64,000 nucleotides of DNA. Origin: Roseobacter cerasinus (lineage in GTDB: Bacteria > Pseudomonadota > Alphaproteobacteria > Rhodobacterales > Rhodobacteraceae). Below, one piece after another: positions 34,319 to 42,893 of the stretch. A model generated the notes under the pieces. That model was not told where the DNA came from. It saw nothing but the letters and a program-made list of their open reading frames with translations, and made no database searches. Both the position numbers and the translations under genes were made by a program. The stretch is from assembly GCF_009811755.1 (NCBI RefSeq), contig NZ_BLIV01000001.1:248001-312000 (forward strand), written 5' to 3'. Each line of letters opens with the position of its first letter. Within the stretch, counting starts at the first letter, position 1.

Positions 34319-35098
34319 CTATATTGTGGCGTTTGTGGCACCGCCGTCGCAGAGGATATTCTGCCCGACAATGAAACCCGCGTGCTGCGAGCACAGGAAG
34401 GCGCAGGCAGCTCCAAACTCCTCGCGCGTGCCATAGCGCCCGGCAGGAATCGTGGCTGAGCGCCGCGCGCGCGCCTCCTCCAAGGTGATGCCTTCCCGTT
34501 CGGCCACCGGGCCATCCAGCGCTTCGGCTCGGTCGGTTGCGTGGATGCCGGGCAGCAGGTTGTTGATGGTCACGCCCGCGCCGGCGACCTGTCGGCTGGT
34601 GCCCGCCACATAGCCGGTGAGCCCGGTACGCGCGGCGTTGCTGAGCCCCAACTGCGGGATCGGTGCCTTGACCGACTGCGAGGTGATGTTGACCACCCGG
34701 CCCCAGCCGCGCTCCATCATGCCCGGCACCAGCGCCTTGATCATGGCGATGGGGGCCAGCATATTCGCGTCGAGCGCCTTGATGAAGTCGTCGCGGTCCC
34801 AGTCGTGCCACATGCCGGGCGGCGGGCCACCTGCGTTGTTCACCAGAATATCCGTATCACCCGCCGCAGCCAGCACCGCCGCGCGCCCCTCGTCCGTTGT
34901 GACATCAGCGGCCACCGTTTCGACCGAAACGCCATGGGCGCTGCGGATGGCCTCCGCCGTGGTCTCCAGCGCCTCAGCCCCGCGCGCGTTCAGCACAAGA
35001 TGGCATCCGGCAGCGGCTAGAGCCTCGGCACAGCCTCGGCCCAGACCCTTTGACGACGCGCAGACGACCGCGCGTTTACCTTTGATTCCCAAGTCCAT
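34319..35098 (-). CDS. SDR family protein without the usual Tyr-Lys pair
   Basis: 259 residues. The nucleotide loop is ASSKGLGRGCAEALAAAG (ASSKGLG replaces TGxxxGIG), and NNAGGPPPGMW and NITSQSVKAP are present. The usual YxASK site reads LGLSNAARTGL, so Tyr is Leu and Lys is Asn. I recall the LSNxAR form in a subgroup of FabG-like proteins. NAD(P) binding is plausible, but classical ketoreductase chemistry is not. GGGAGC precedes the ATG at 35098. Confidence 0.82.
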   Translation of the reverse strand: MDLGIKGKRAVVCASSKGLGRGCAEALAAAGCHLVLNARGAEALETTAEAIRSAHGVSVETVAADVTTDEGRAAVLAAAGDTDILVNNAGGPPPGMWHDWDRDDFIKALDANMLAPIAMIKALVPGMMERGWGRVVNITSQSVKAPIPQLGLSNAARTGLTGYVAGTSRQVAGAGVTINNLLPGIHATDRAEALDGPVAEREGITLEEARARRSATIPAGRYGTREEFGAACAFLCSQHAGFIVGQNILCDGGATNATI

Positions 35099-35229
35099 GC
35101 CATGCTCCCTGAATGATTCAGCCTATGCCTAGCACCCGGACGCCAGAGAAGGCCAGCCAAAGACCGGCTGGCCCGATCCTTGTGCCGCCACAGCCGCGCC
35201 ACGGGCCGTGACGCGGCGCTGTCTTGCCC

Positions 35230-36219
35230 ATGGCCCCCATACCTGTCTCGCTGCCCGCCTTATATGCGGAGGACCTCCTGGCGGTGTCGGGGGCGAACCA
35301 GGGGGAGCCGCTGTGTTGTGACAAGCCGCTTGTCGAAGGTGACATCTATCAGCTGCGCAAACCGGTGCAGCCCCGGCGACTTATTCTGGTTGGAGAGACA
35401 GTGGGGCCGCTGACGCTCGCGCCGCAGACAGAGTTGGGCCAGGCGGGTGCGGAGGTTGACGCGCTTTGCATGCTGCGTCTGATGGCACACTGTGGAGCGC
35501 GAGCAGACGTCATCTTGCTGAGACAAGTCGGGGCGACCGACGGGCGGACACCCGCTTTTGCCGTGCCGGTCACCCCGTTGGTACCGACAGCGGAGTACCG
35601 GCTGGTTGAGATTGATCGCGGCCAACCCCGGCAGGTGCTGGCCCAGATGACTGTGGCTTCCTTCCTGCGCGGCACGCAGATCACCATGGCGGACGGCCAG
35701 CAACGACCGGTGGAGGCGCTGCACGCCGGAGACATCGTGCTGACACGGGATGGCGGGGCGCAACCGATCCGCTGGGTGGGTCGCATCACGGTGCGCGCGG
35801 TGGGCGCGCTGGCCCCGGTCCGGATTGAGGCGGGTGCACTAAACAACAGTCGGGATCTCAGTGTCAGCCCGGAACAGCGCCTTTTGATCCATCAGCGCAG
35901 TGACATTTTGAAGGTCGGGCGGGCCGATTTGCTGATCAAGGCGCGCGATCTTCTGCGCGGGCCTTGCGTTTGCGTGGATCAGGGCGGTTTTGTGGACTAT
36001 CATCAGGTGCTCCTTGATCAGGCCCGCATCCTTTTTGCTGAAGGTATTGCGGCGGAGGCGATGCGCGTGAACAGCTGCACCGCGGCAATGCTCCCTGCAT
36101 ATCTACAACATGAACACGTGTGGGAGGGTAAGGGCGAGCCTACCGGGCTGGAGCTCGGGTCAGCGTTGTTGGATCGGTCTGATCTCATGACCGTCTTGCA
36201 GCGTGCGGTCTTGGGGTAA
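35230..36219 (+). CDS. Hint (hedgehog/intein)-domain protein
   Basis: 329 residues from ATG 35230; TTG 35224 is an alternative. The N-terminal region (1-130) contains a LPALYAEDLLAVSGANQGEP motif common to roseobacter Hint proteins. The Hint domain (about 145-290) has FLRGTQITMADGQQRPVEAL, GDIVLTRDGGAQPIRWVGR, DLSVSPEQRLLI and the C-terminal MRVNSCTAAM. The residue before FLRGT, normally Cys1, is Ser. Role is unknown; splicing is unlikely because no extein is evident. Confidence 0.82.
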   Translation: MAPIPVSLPALYAEDLLAVSGANQGEPLCCDKPLVEGDIYQLRKPVQPRRLILVGETVGPLTLAPQTELGQAGAEVDALCMLRLMAHCGARADVILLRQVGATDGRTPAFAVPVTPLVPTAEYRLVEIDRGQPRQVLAQMTVASFLRGTQITMADGQQRPVEALHAGDIVLTRDGGAQPIRWVGRITVRAVGALAPVRIEAGALNNSRDLSVSPEQRLLIHQRSDILKVGRADLLIKARDLLRGPCVCVDQGGFVDYHQVLLDQARILFAEGIAAEAMRVNSCTAAMLPAYLQHEHVWEGKGEPTGLELGSALLDRSDLMTVLQRAVLG

Positions 36220-36224
36220 GGACG

Positions 36225-36252
36225 GGTGGCCTGAAAGCCCACCCCACCTGCC
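36225..36252. repeat. Dispersed GGyGGCCTGAAAGCCCrCC repeat, copy 3
   Basis: GGTGGCCTGAAAGCCCACC then CCACCTGCC starts 6 bases after the Hint-protein stop. It is identical over 19 bases to the arms at 15837-15911. Confidence 0.8.
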
Positions 36253-36305
36253 AGCACCACGCGCAGCGCTTGCCGCCGGGGACGCGCCTCGCTATATGCG
36301 CGCTT

Positions 36306-37913
36306 ATGTTGGACAGCCCCAAAAACCGCCCCGATCTGCCGCCTGAAATCGCGCGCCGCCGCACCTTTGCGATCATCAGCCACCCGGACGCGGGCAAAAC
36401 CACGCTGACAGAAAAATTCCTGCTGTTTGGTGGCGCTATTCAGATGGCGGGCCAGGTGCGCGCCAAGGGTGAGGCGCGGCGCACGCGCTCCGACTTCATG
36501 GCGATGGAGAAGGACCGAGGCATTTCGGTCTCCGCCTCGGCCATGTCTTTTGATTTCAAAGAGTTCCGCTTTAATTTGGTGGATACACCCGGCCACTCCG
36601 ACTTCTCAGAAGACACCTATCGCACGCTCACGGCCGTTGACGCCGCCGTCATGGTGATCGACGGTGCCAAGGGGGTGGAAAGCCAGACGCAGAAGCTCTT
36701 TGAAGTCTGCCGGATGCGCGACCTGCCGATCCTGACGTTCTGCAACAAAATGGACCGGGAGAGCCGCGACGTCTTTGAGATCATTGACGAAATACAGGAA
36801 AACCTCGCCATTGACGTAACCCCGGCCAGCTGGCCCATCGGTGTGGGCCGGGATTTTCTGGGGTGCTACGACATCCTGCGCGACCGGTTGGAGTTGATGG
36901 ACCGTGCGGACCGGAACCGCGTGGCCGAGAGCATCGAGATCCAAGGCCTCGACGATCCGAAGCTGGCCGACCATGTGCCGTCTGACCTACTGGAGACGTT
37001 GCGCGAAGAGCTGGAGATGGCGCGCGAGCTGCTGCCGCCGCTCGACATGGCCGCGATGCATGAGGGGTCATTGACGCCAATCTGGTTCGGTTCCGCCATC
37101 AACTCCTTTGGCGTGAAGGAACTGATGGAGGGCATCGCCTCTTACGGGCCGCAACCACAGATCCAATCGGCTGAGCCGCGCCAGATCCTGCCGGAGGAGA
37201 AAAAGGTCGCCGGTTTCGTCTTCAAGGTACAGGCCAATATGGACCCCAAGCACCGCGACCGCGTGGCCTTTGTGCGGCTGGCGTCCGGGCATTTTGAACG
37301 TGGTATGAAGCTGACGCATGTGCGATCGAAAAAGCCCATGGCGATCAGCAACCCGGTGATGTTTCTGGCCAGCGACCGCGAACTGGCAGAGGAAGCCTGG
37401 GCGGGCGATATCATTGGCATCCCGAACCATGGCCAGCTGCGCATCGGCGACACGCTGACCGAAGGCGAAGTGATCCGCGTGACCGGCATCCCCTCCTTCG
37501 CACCGGAGCTGTTGCAAGGCGTGCGCGCAGGCGACCCGCTAAAAGCGAAACACCTCGAAAAAGCGCTGATGCAATTTGCCGAGGAAGGGGCTGCCAAGGT
37601 CTTCAAACCAGCTATCGGCTCGGGCTTCGTGGTCGGCGTCGTGGGGCAGTTGCAGTTCGAAGTGCTGGCCAGCCGCATCGAGCTGGAATACGGGCTGCCT
37701 GTGCGCTTTGAGGCCTCACAGTTCACCTCCGCCCGCTGGGTCAGCGGGCCCAAACCCGCGGTGGAGGCCTTCACCGAGCGCAACAAGCAGCACATCGCGC
37801 ATGATCATGACGGGGACATCGTGTATCTTACGCGGCTGCAATGGGACATCGACCGCGTGGCCCGCGATGACCCGGATGTGACGCTGAGCGCGACCAAGGA
37901 AATGATGGTTTGA
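36306..37913 (+). CDS. prfC: Peptide chain release factor 3
   Basis: 535 residues, a translational GTPase. The motifs are SHPDAGKTTLTEKFLLFGGA (G1), FNLVDTPGHSDFSEDTYRTL (G3) and FCNKMDRESRDVFEI (G4, NKMD). The C-terminal half carries EF-Tu-like domains and the RF3 domain FEASQFTSARWVSG. It recycles RF1/RF2 from the ribosome after termination. The first 36 bases of the longer reading were dropped because ATG 36306 gives the conserved N-terminus. Confidence 0.96.
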   Translation: MLDSPKNRPDLPPEIARRRTFAIISHPDAGKTTLTEKFLLFGGAIQMAGQVRAKGEARRTRSDFMAMEKDRGISVSASAMSFDFKEFRFNLVDTPGHSDFSEDTYRTLTAVDAAVMVIDGAKGVESQTQKLFEVCRMRDLPILTFCNKMDRESRDVFEIIDEIQENLAIDVTPASWPIGVGRDFLGCYDILRDRLELMDRADRNRVAESIEIQGLDDPKLADHVPSDLLETLREELEMARELLPPLDMAAMHEGSLTPIWFGSAINSFGVKELMEGIASYGPQPQIQSAEPRQILPEEKKVAGFVFKVQANMDPKHRDRVAFVRLASGHFERGMKLTHVRSKKPMAISNPVMFLASDRELAEEAWAGDIIGIPNHGQLRIGDTLTEGEVIRVTGIPSFAPELLQGVRAGDPLKAKHLEKALMQFAEEGAAKVFKPAIGSGFVVGVVGQLQFEVLASRIELEYGLPVRFEASQFTSARWVSGPKPAVEAFTERNKQHIAHDHDGDIVYLTRLQWDIDRVARDDPDVTLSATKEMMV

Positions 37914-38006
37914 CCTCTGCCCCGCTGCGCGCACATGAAAACCGCGCAGGAAGGGCCACGGAAACTCATCTTTTTTTGTGGATTCACCAATAGATAGTAT
38001 GGTGAT

Positions 38007-38035
38007 TTGACCCTGCGCCCGCATGTTGCTATGGA
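38007..38035 (+). promoter_or_regulatory. Candidate promoter of the DEAD-box helicase
   Basis: TTGACC (38007-38012), 17-bp spacer, TATGGA (38030-38035), leaving a roughly 95-base 5' untranslated region. The -10 is only a partial match. A long leader is common for cold-inducible helicase genes, but no regulatory structure was found. Confidence 0.4.
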
Positions 38036-38133
38036 CGCGCATCGTGTCGCGGTGTCAGCCGCCATTTTGGGCCATTCGGGCCGAGACGAACGCTGCTGCG
38101 GGCCAAGACAGTGTCCGCCAAAACCGGACATAT

Positions 38134-39549
38134 ATGACCAAATTCTCTGATCTGAATCTGAATCCAAAAGTTCTGAAAGCCATCGACGAAGCGGGCTATG
38201 AAAGCCCCACGCCCATTCAGGCGGGCGCAATTCCGCCCGCGCTTGAGGGCAAGGATGTCCTTGGCATCGCCCAAACCGGAACCGGCAAGACGGCGAGCTT
38301 TACCCTGCCCCTGATCACCCAGCTGGCCCGGGGCCGCGCCCGTGCGCGCATGCCGCGCAGTCTCGTGCTCTGCCCGACACGGGAACTCGCGGCTCAAGTG
38401 GCCGAGAACTTCGACACCTATGCCAAATACGTCAAGCTGACCAAGGCACTGCTGATTGGTGGTGTCAGCTTCAAGGAACAAGACATCCTCATCGACAAGG
38501 GTGTCGACGTGCTGATCGCCACGCCGGGCCGCCTGCTCGACCACTTCGAACGCGGCAAGCTGATCCTGAACGACGTGAAGGTCATGGTGGTTGATGAGGC
38601 GGACCGGATGCTCGACATGGGGTTCATCCCCGATATCGAACGCATCTTCGGCCTCACGCCCTTCACGCGGCAGACCCTCTTCTTCTCGGCCACCATGGCG
38701 CCCGAGATCGAGCGGATCACCAATACCTTCCTGTCGGCGCCTGAGCGGATCGAAGTGGCGCGTCAGGCGACCACCAGTGAAACCATCACCCAAGGCGTGG
38801 TGCTCTTCAAAGGCAGCCGCCGCGACCGCGAACCTTCCGAGAAGCGTAAGCTCTTGCGCGCCCTGATCGACGCCGAAGGCGAGACCTGCACCAACGCCAT
38901 CGTCTTTTGCAACCGCAAAGTCGACGTGGATATCGTTGCGAAATCCTTGAAGAAATACGGCTATGACGCGGCCCCGATCCACGGCGACCTCGACCAGTCC
39001 CAACGCACCCGCACACTCGACGGGTTTCGCGATGGCAGCCTGCGCTTCCTCGTGGCCTCGGATGTGGCCGCACGCGGGCTCGACGTGCCCTCCGTCAGCC
39101 ATGTGTTCAACTTCGATGTGCCCAGCCACGCGGAAGACTACGTGCACCGCATTGGCCGTACCGGTCGGGCGGGCCGCGATGGCAAAGCGGTGATGATCTG
39201 CATTCCGCGAGATGAGAAGAACCTCGACGATATCGAGAAGCTGGTCCAGCGTGAAATCCCCCGGATGGAGAACCCGCTGAAGCCCGAGACGTCAACTGCG
39301 CCGGAGCGTGAAGACAAGCCCAAGCGCTCTCGCAGCCGGAAAGCGGCCGAGACCAGGGACGTTTCAAAGCCCGAGGCGAAACCCGACACGCAGCCCGACG
39401 ACAAGCCCAAGCGCGGGCGCGGGCGTCGCGGTTCAGGCGATAAGAGCAGCTCCGAAAAATCGGATCGCGGCGGAAACAAGGTTGTGGGCCTCGGCGATCA
39501 CACGCCCGAGTTCATCGGCCTCAGCTTCAAGGAACGCATCGCCAGCTAA
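38134..39549 (+). CDS. DEAD/DEAH-box RNA helicase, RhlE-like
   Basis: 471 residues. The Q motif (FSDLNLNPKVLKAIDEAGY, SPTPIQAGAI), motif I AQTGTGKTASF, motif II VDEADRMLDMGF, motif III FFSATM, and the C-terminal HRIGRTGRAGRDGKA all fit RhlE-type DEAD-box helicases. A charged Lys/Arg/Pro/Ser tail (about 385-471) is expected to bind RNA. It remodels structured RNAs, for example during ribosome assembly or cold growth. ATG 38134 was chosen because the upstream in-frame segment is not conserved-looking. Confidence 0.94.
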   Translation: MTKFSDLNLNPKVLKAIDEAGYESPTPIQAGAIPPALEGKDVLGIAQTGTGKTASFTLPLITQLARGRARARMPRSLVLCPTRELAAQVAENFDTYAKYVKLTKALLIGGVSFKEQDILIDKGVDVLIATPGRLLDHFERGKLILNDVKVMVVDEADRMLDMGFIPDIERIFGLTPFTRQTLFFSATMAPEIERITNTFLSAPERIEVARQATTSETITQGVVLFKGSRRDREPSEKRKLLRALIDAEGETCTNAIVFCNRKVDVDIVAKSLKKYGYDAAPIHGDLDQSQRTRTLDGFRDGSLRFLVASDVAARGLDVPSVSHVFNFDVPSHAEDYVHRIGRTGRAGRDGKAVMICIPRDEKNLDDIEKLVQREIPRMENPLKPETSTAPEREDKPKRSRSRKAAETRDVSKPEAKPDTQPDDKPKRGRGRRGSGDKSSSEKSDRGGNKVVGLGDHTPEFIGLSFKERIAS

Positions 39550-39572
39550 GCCAGGCCCGCTTCTTCTGGCGT

Positions 39573-39593
39573 CAAATATCCTCCCCGAAGGGC
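39573..39593 (+). repeat. Dispersed AAATAyyCCCsCCGGAGGC element, copy 3
   Basis: CAAATATCCTCCCCGAAGGGC lies 24 bases after the helicase stop, preceded by TTCTTCTGGC as at 42837. The stem can be CCC(C)G/AAGGG. Confidence 0.5.
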
Positions 39594-39624
39594 CGGGCTG
39601 CCACAGGCGCCTCGGCCCGCGAGA

Positions 39625-41292
39625 TCAACTCAACCGGCTCACCACCACAGTCACTTCAGGCTTGCGCCCGATCTCATCCAGCGCGGTCTGCCGGATAATG
39701 CGTCTCAGCCCCTCCTGCAGCTTGTCGTCATCGCGCAGGGTTTTGGCCCCGGCACGCGCCAACCACTGCCCCAGATCCGCCTCCAATACATCGACCAGAG
39801 AGGCCCGGCTGCTGCCTGTCTCAGGCAATCCCATCAACTCGCACCACGGCTCCCCTAGAGGCTCGTCTTCGTCGTCCACAATCAGGGTGACCACCACATG
39901 CCCGTTCAAGGCCATACGGATACGGTCGCGCACTACCCCGTCCAACGCGCCGATCTGCACCGACCCGTCCAGATAAGTGCGCCCGGTCTCGATGTACTCC
40001 GCAATGGTCGGCTGATTGCCCGACAGATCCACCATCATCCCGTTGACCGCGAGCACACCGGTCATCCCGTTGCGCTCGGCCAATTTGACATGTTCCCTCA
40101 AATGCCGGTGCTCCCCATGCATGGGGATCACCACCTGCGGCCGCACGATGCTGGTCAACCGCTCCAAGTCGGGCCGGTTCGCATGACCCGAAACGTGGTA
40201 CTTGCCGGCGCTGTCATCCACCACGTCCACACCCTGCTCAGAGAAGGCGTTCATGATGCGGATCACACCTTTCTCATTGCCCGGAATGGTCTTGGACGAG
40301 AACAGAAAAAGGTCGCCCTCCTTCATCTCGACACCCTGATACTTGCCCCGCGATAGCTGTGCAGAGGCGGCGCGCCGCTCGCCCTGGCTTCCGGTCACCA
40401 GCAGCATCAGGTTCTCGCGCGGGATCTCCCTGGCATCCTCGGGCGGCACAACACTTGGGAAATCGGTCAGCACACCGCTTTCCACGGCGGCCTCGACCAT
40501 GCGCTTCATGGCCCGCCCCATCAGCACGATGGACCGACCCGCGCGCACACCGGCCTCGGCCAATGTCTTCACCCGGGCCACGTTCGAGGCAAAAGTTGTC
40601 GCCACAACCATGCCCTTGGCGCTTTGCACCAGGTCGGTGATATCCGGGCCCAGGGTCGCCTCCGACCGTCCGGGGTTTGGCGAAAACACATTGGTGCTGT
40701 CGCAAACCAGCGCCTTCACGCCGCCCTTGCAGACCTCTGCCCAAAGCTCCGGGTCAAACGGCTCTCCCACCAGAGGCGTCTCATCCAGCTTGAAGTCGCC
40801 CGAATGAATCACCCGCCCATCGGGGCTGTCGATCACCATCGAAGAACTCTCCGGGATCGAGTGTGACATCGGCAAAAAGCTCACCGAAAACGGCCCGGAC
40901 TGCACCATCTCCGGCCAAGGCGACACCACCTGTACCGCGTCCTCGGGATGGCCCTGCTCCTGCATCTTGCGTTGCGCGATATTGGCGGTGAAGGGCCGCG
41001 CGTAGATCGGCGCGCGTAGCTGCTCATAGCTGTGCGCCACTGCGCCGATGTGATCCTCATGGGCATGGGTAATGAACACCGCCTCGATCTGATCGCGCCG
41101 CTCGACCAGCCAGGAGATGTCGGGCAGGATCAGATCCACCCCGGGGCTCGTCTCCATGTCCGGGAAGGCCACGCCCAGGTCCACGACAATCAGCCGCTCC
41201 TTGCCCGGGCGGCCATAGCCATAGACATAACAGTTCATGCCAATTTCACCCGCGCCCCCAAGCGCGAGGTAGATCAAACGGTCTTTGCTCAT
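39625..41292 (-). CDS. rnj: Ribonuclease J
   Basis: 555 residues. Metallo-beta-lactamase core with HAHEDHIGA (zinc ligands), HSGDFKLDETP and the beta-CASP region LVTGSQGER followed by SRGKYQGVEMKEGDLFLFSS. VSGHANRPDL is the His of motif C. RNase J is a dual 5'-exo/endoribonuclease in RNA turnover and rRNA maturation in alphaproteobacteria. It is the last gene of the nuo-birA-coaX unit, 5 bases after coaX. Confidence 0.96.
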   Translation of the reverse strand: MSKDRLIYLALGGAGEIGMNCYVYGYGRPGKERLIVVDLGVAFPDMETSPGVDLILPDISWLVERRDQIEAVFITHAHEDHIGAVAHSYEQLRAPIYARPFTANIAQRKMQEQGHPEDAVQVVSPWPEMVQSGPFSVSFLPMSHSIPESSSMVIDSPDGRVIHSGDFKLDETPLVGEPFDPELWAEVCKGGVKALVCDSTNVFSPNPGRSEATLGPDITDLVQSAKGMVVATTFASNVARVKTLAEAGVRAGRSIVLMGRAMKRMVEAAVESGVLTDFPSVVPPEDAREIPRENLMLLVTGSQGERRAASAQLSRGKYQGVEMKEGDLFLFSSKTIPGNEKGVIRIMNAFSEQGVDVVDDSAGKYHVSGHANRPDLERLTSIVRPQVVIPMHGEHRHLREHVKLAERNGMTGVLAVNGMMVDLSGNQPTIAEYIETGRTYLDGSVQIGALDGVVRDRIRMALNGHVVVTLIVDDEDEPLGEPWCELMGLPETGSSRASLVDVLEADLGQWLARAGAKTLRDDDKLQEGLRRIIRQTALDEIGRKPEVTVVVSRLS

Positions 41293-41297
41293 AAGGG

Positions 41298-42071
41298 TTA
41301 AGCGGCGTCCTCATTGAATGCGTGGATCACGGTCAGCCCGTGAATGGTCAGATCGTCCTCAAAGGCGTCAAACAGCGCCTCGGACTGCTGGAAAAGCGGG
41401 GCCAGCCCCCCGGTTGAAATCACGCGCATCTTGCAGGCGCGTTCTGCCTTGATCCGGGCACATATCTCACGCACGAGACCAATGTAACCCCAGAAGACAC
41501 CCGACTGCATGCAGGCCACCGTATTGGTGCCGATCACGGCCTGCGGTTTGGAGATATCGACATGGGGCAAGGCCGCCGCCGCCTGATGCAGCGCCTCCAG
41601 GCTCAGGTTCACGCCCGGTGCGATGACCCCACCCACATAAGCCCCATCGCCCGCCACCACATCAAAGGTGGTGGCCGTCCCGAAATCCACCACAATAAGA
41701 TCGCCACCATAGAGGTTATGCCCCGCCACCGTGTTCACCAGACGGTCCGGCCCCACCTGCGTGCCCTCATCCACCCGCACATCCACAGGCAGCAAACAGT
41801 CCGGCTTGCCCACAACCAGAGGCCGTGTGTCAAAGTAGCGATCCGCCATAACACGCAGGTTGAAGACCACACGCGGCACAGTCGAAGACACGATTACATC
41901 AGTGATCGTCACATCTAGGTTCTGCAGCTTCATCAGAGTGCTGAGCCAGACGTAGTATTGATCGGCGGTGCGCTGCCACTCGGTCGACGTGCGCCAGTGC
42001 GCCAGAAATTGCTCCCCGTCCCAGATCGCAAAAACCGTATTGGTGTTCCCGCAGTCAATCGCCAGCAGCAT
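41298..42071 (-). CDS. coaX: Type III pantothenate kinase
   Basis: 257 residues of the ASKHA fold. MLLAIDCGNTNTVFAI (ATP-binding), LVVGKPDCLLPVDV, GPDRLVNTVAGHNLYGGDLI and VDFGTATTFDVV are the CoaX signature. It phosphorylates pantothenate, the first step of CoA synthesis. GGGGGTGAGAG lies just before the ATG, 13 bases after birA. The nuoN-birA-coaX-rnj order is typical of the group. Confidence 0.95.
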   Translation of the reverse strand: MLLAIDCGNTNTVFAIWDGEQFLAHWRTSTEWQRTADQYYVWLSTLMKLQNLDVTITDVIVSSTVPRVVFNLRVMADRYFDTRPLVVGKPDCLLPVDVRVDEGTQVGPDRLVNTVAGHNLYGGDLIVVDFGTATTFDVVAGDGAYVGGVIAPGVNLSLEALHQAAAALPHVDISKPQAVIGTNTVACMQSGVFWGYIGLVREICARIKAERACKMRVISTGGLAPLFQQSEALFDAFEDDLTIHGLTVIHAFNEDAA

Positions 42072-42083
42072 CTCTCACCCCCT

Positions 42084-42833
42084 TCAGAAAAATACATCCG
42101 CCGCAGCGATGGCGCGAAGCTCTTTGGAGGTCCGCAACATGAGGTTACCACTGGAGTCCACATCCTCAAAGGTGCCGGTGATCTCCTCCCGGCCGGTGCG
42201 GGCAACAACTGTTTCACCCAGACGCGCCGCGTGCTGCAACCAGGCCGCTCGAATGGGCGCAAACCCCAATGTGCTAAACTGTTGCTCCAGCGGGGCATAG
42301 GCCCGCGCAAGCGCGTCCAGAAACACCTCAGCGCCAACGGTCTGCCCGGTCGTTTCTCGCAAAGACACAGGCGGGATGGCCCCGGCTTCCACTTCATCAG
42401 GTTTGGGCGCCGCCACGAGGTTGACCCCCACCCCAATGGCCAAAGGCCCCACAGCCCTGCCATGACCCGCGCTTTCCAGCAGGATCCCCGCAACCTTCCC
42501 GCCGCGCAGCAGCACGTCATTCGGCCATTTCAACGCAAAGGCATCCTCGCGCCCGCAGACCTCCACAAAGGCCTCGCGCAACGCCAGCGACATCACGAAG
42601 GATCGCAACGCCGCAACACCCGGCGCCTGATAATGGCGCAGTACCAGCGTCGCCGCAAAATTCCCCTCCGGCATCGCCCAGGGCCGTCCACGCCGTCCGC
42701 GCGCCGCCGTCTGCCGATGTGCCAAAACCCAAAACGGCGCAGCCTCGGCCTGCGCCAGCCGGACCGCCTCATCCAGGGTCGATCCCACCTCCTGGCAGAT
42801 CACCCGGCCATATCCCTCGGGCCAGGGCATCAC
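42084..42833 (-). CDS. birA: Biotin--[acetyl-CoA carboxylase] ligase
   Basis: 249 residues, monofunctional (no N-terminal HTH). VGSTLDEAVRLAQ, HRQTAARGRRGRPW (biotin loop) and ALKWPNDVLLRGGKVAGILL carry the BirA catalytic motifs, and a C-terminal SH3-like domain is present. It attaches biotin to BCCP in the cytoplasm. It lies 60 bases downstream of nuoN, across dispersed repeat copy 4. Confidence 0.94.
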   Translation of the reverse strand: MMPWPEGYGRVICQEVGSTLDEAVRLAQAEAAPFWVLAHRQTAARGRRGRPWAMPEGNFAATLVLRHYQAPGVAALRSFVMSLALREAFVEVCGREDAFALKWPNDVLLRGGKVAGILLESAGHGRAVGPLAIGVGVNLVAAPKPDEVEAGAIPPVSLRETTGQTVGAEVFLDALARAYAPLEQQFSTLGFAPIRAAWLQHAARLGETVVARTGREEITGTFEDVDSSGNLMLRTSKELRAIAAADVFF

Positions 42834-42846
42834 GGTTTCTTCTGGC

Positions 42847-42869
42847 CAGAAATATCCCCCCCGGAGGGC
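42847..42869 (+). repeat. Dispersed AAATAyyCCCsCCGGAGGC element, copy 4
   Basis: CAGAAATATCCCCCCC followed by GGAGGGC lies between birA and nuoN, preceded by TTTCTTCTGGC. The element is on the plus strand although both flanking genes are on the minus strand. Confidence 0.5.
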
Positions 42870-42893
42870 CGGTCAGCCACCCACCGCATAGGA

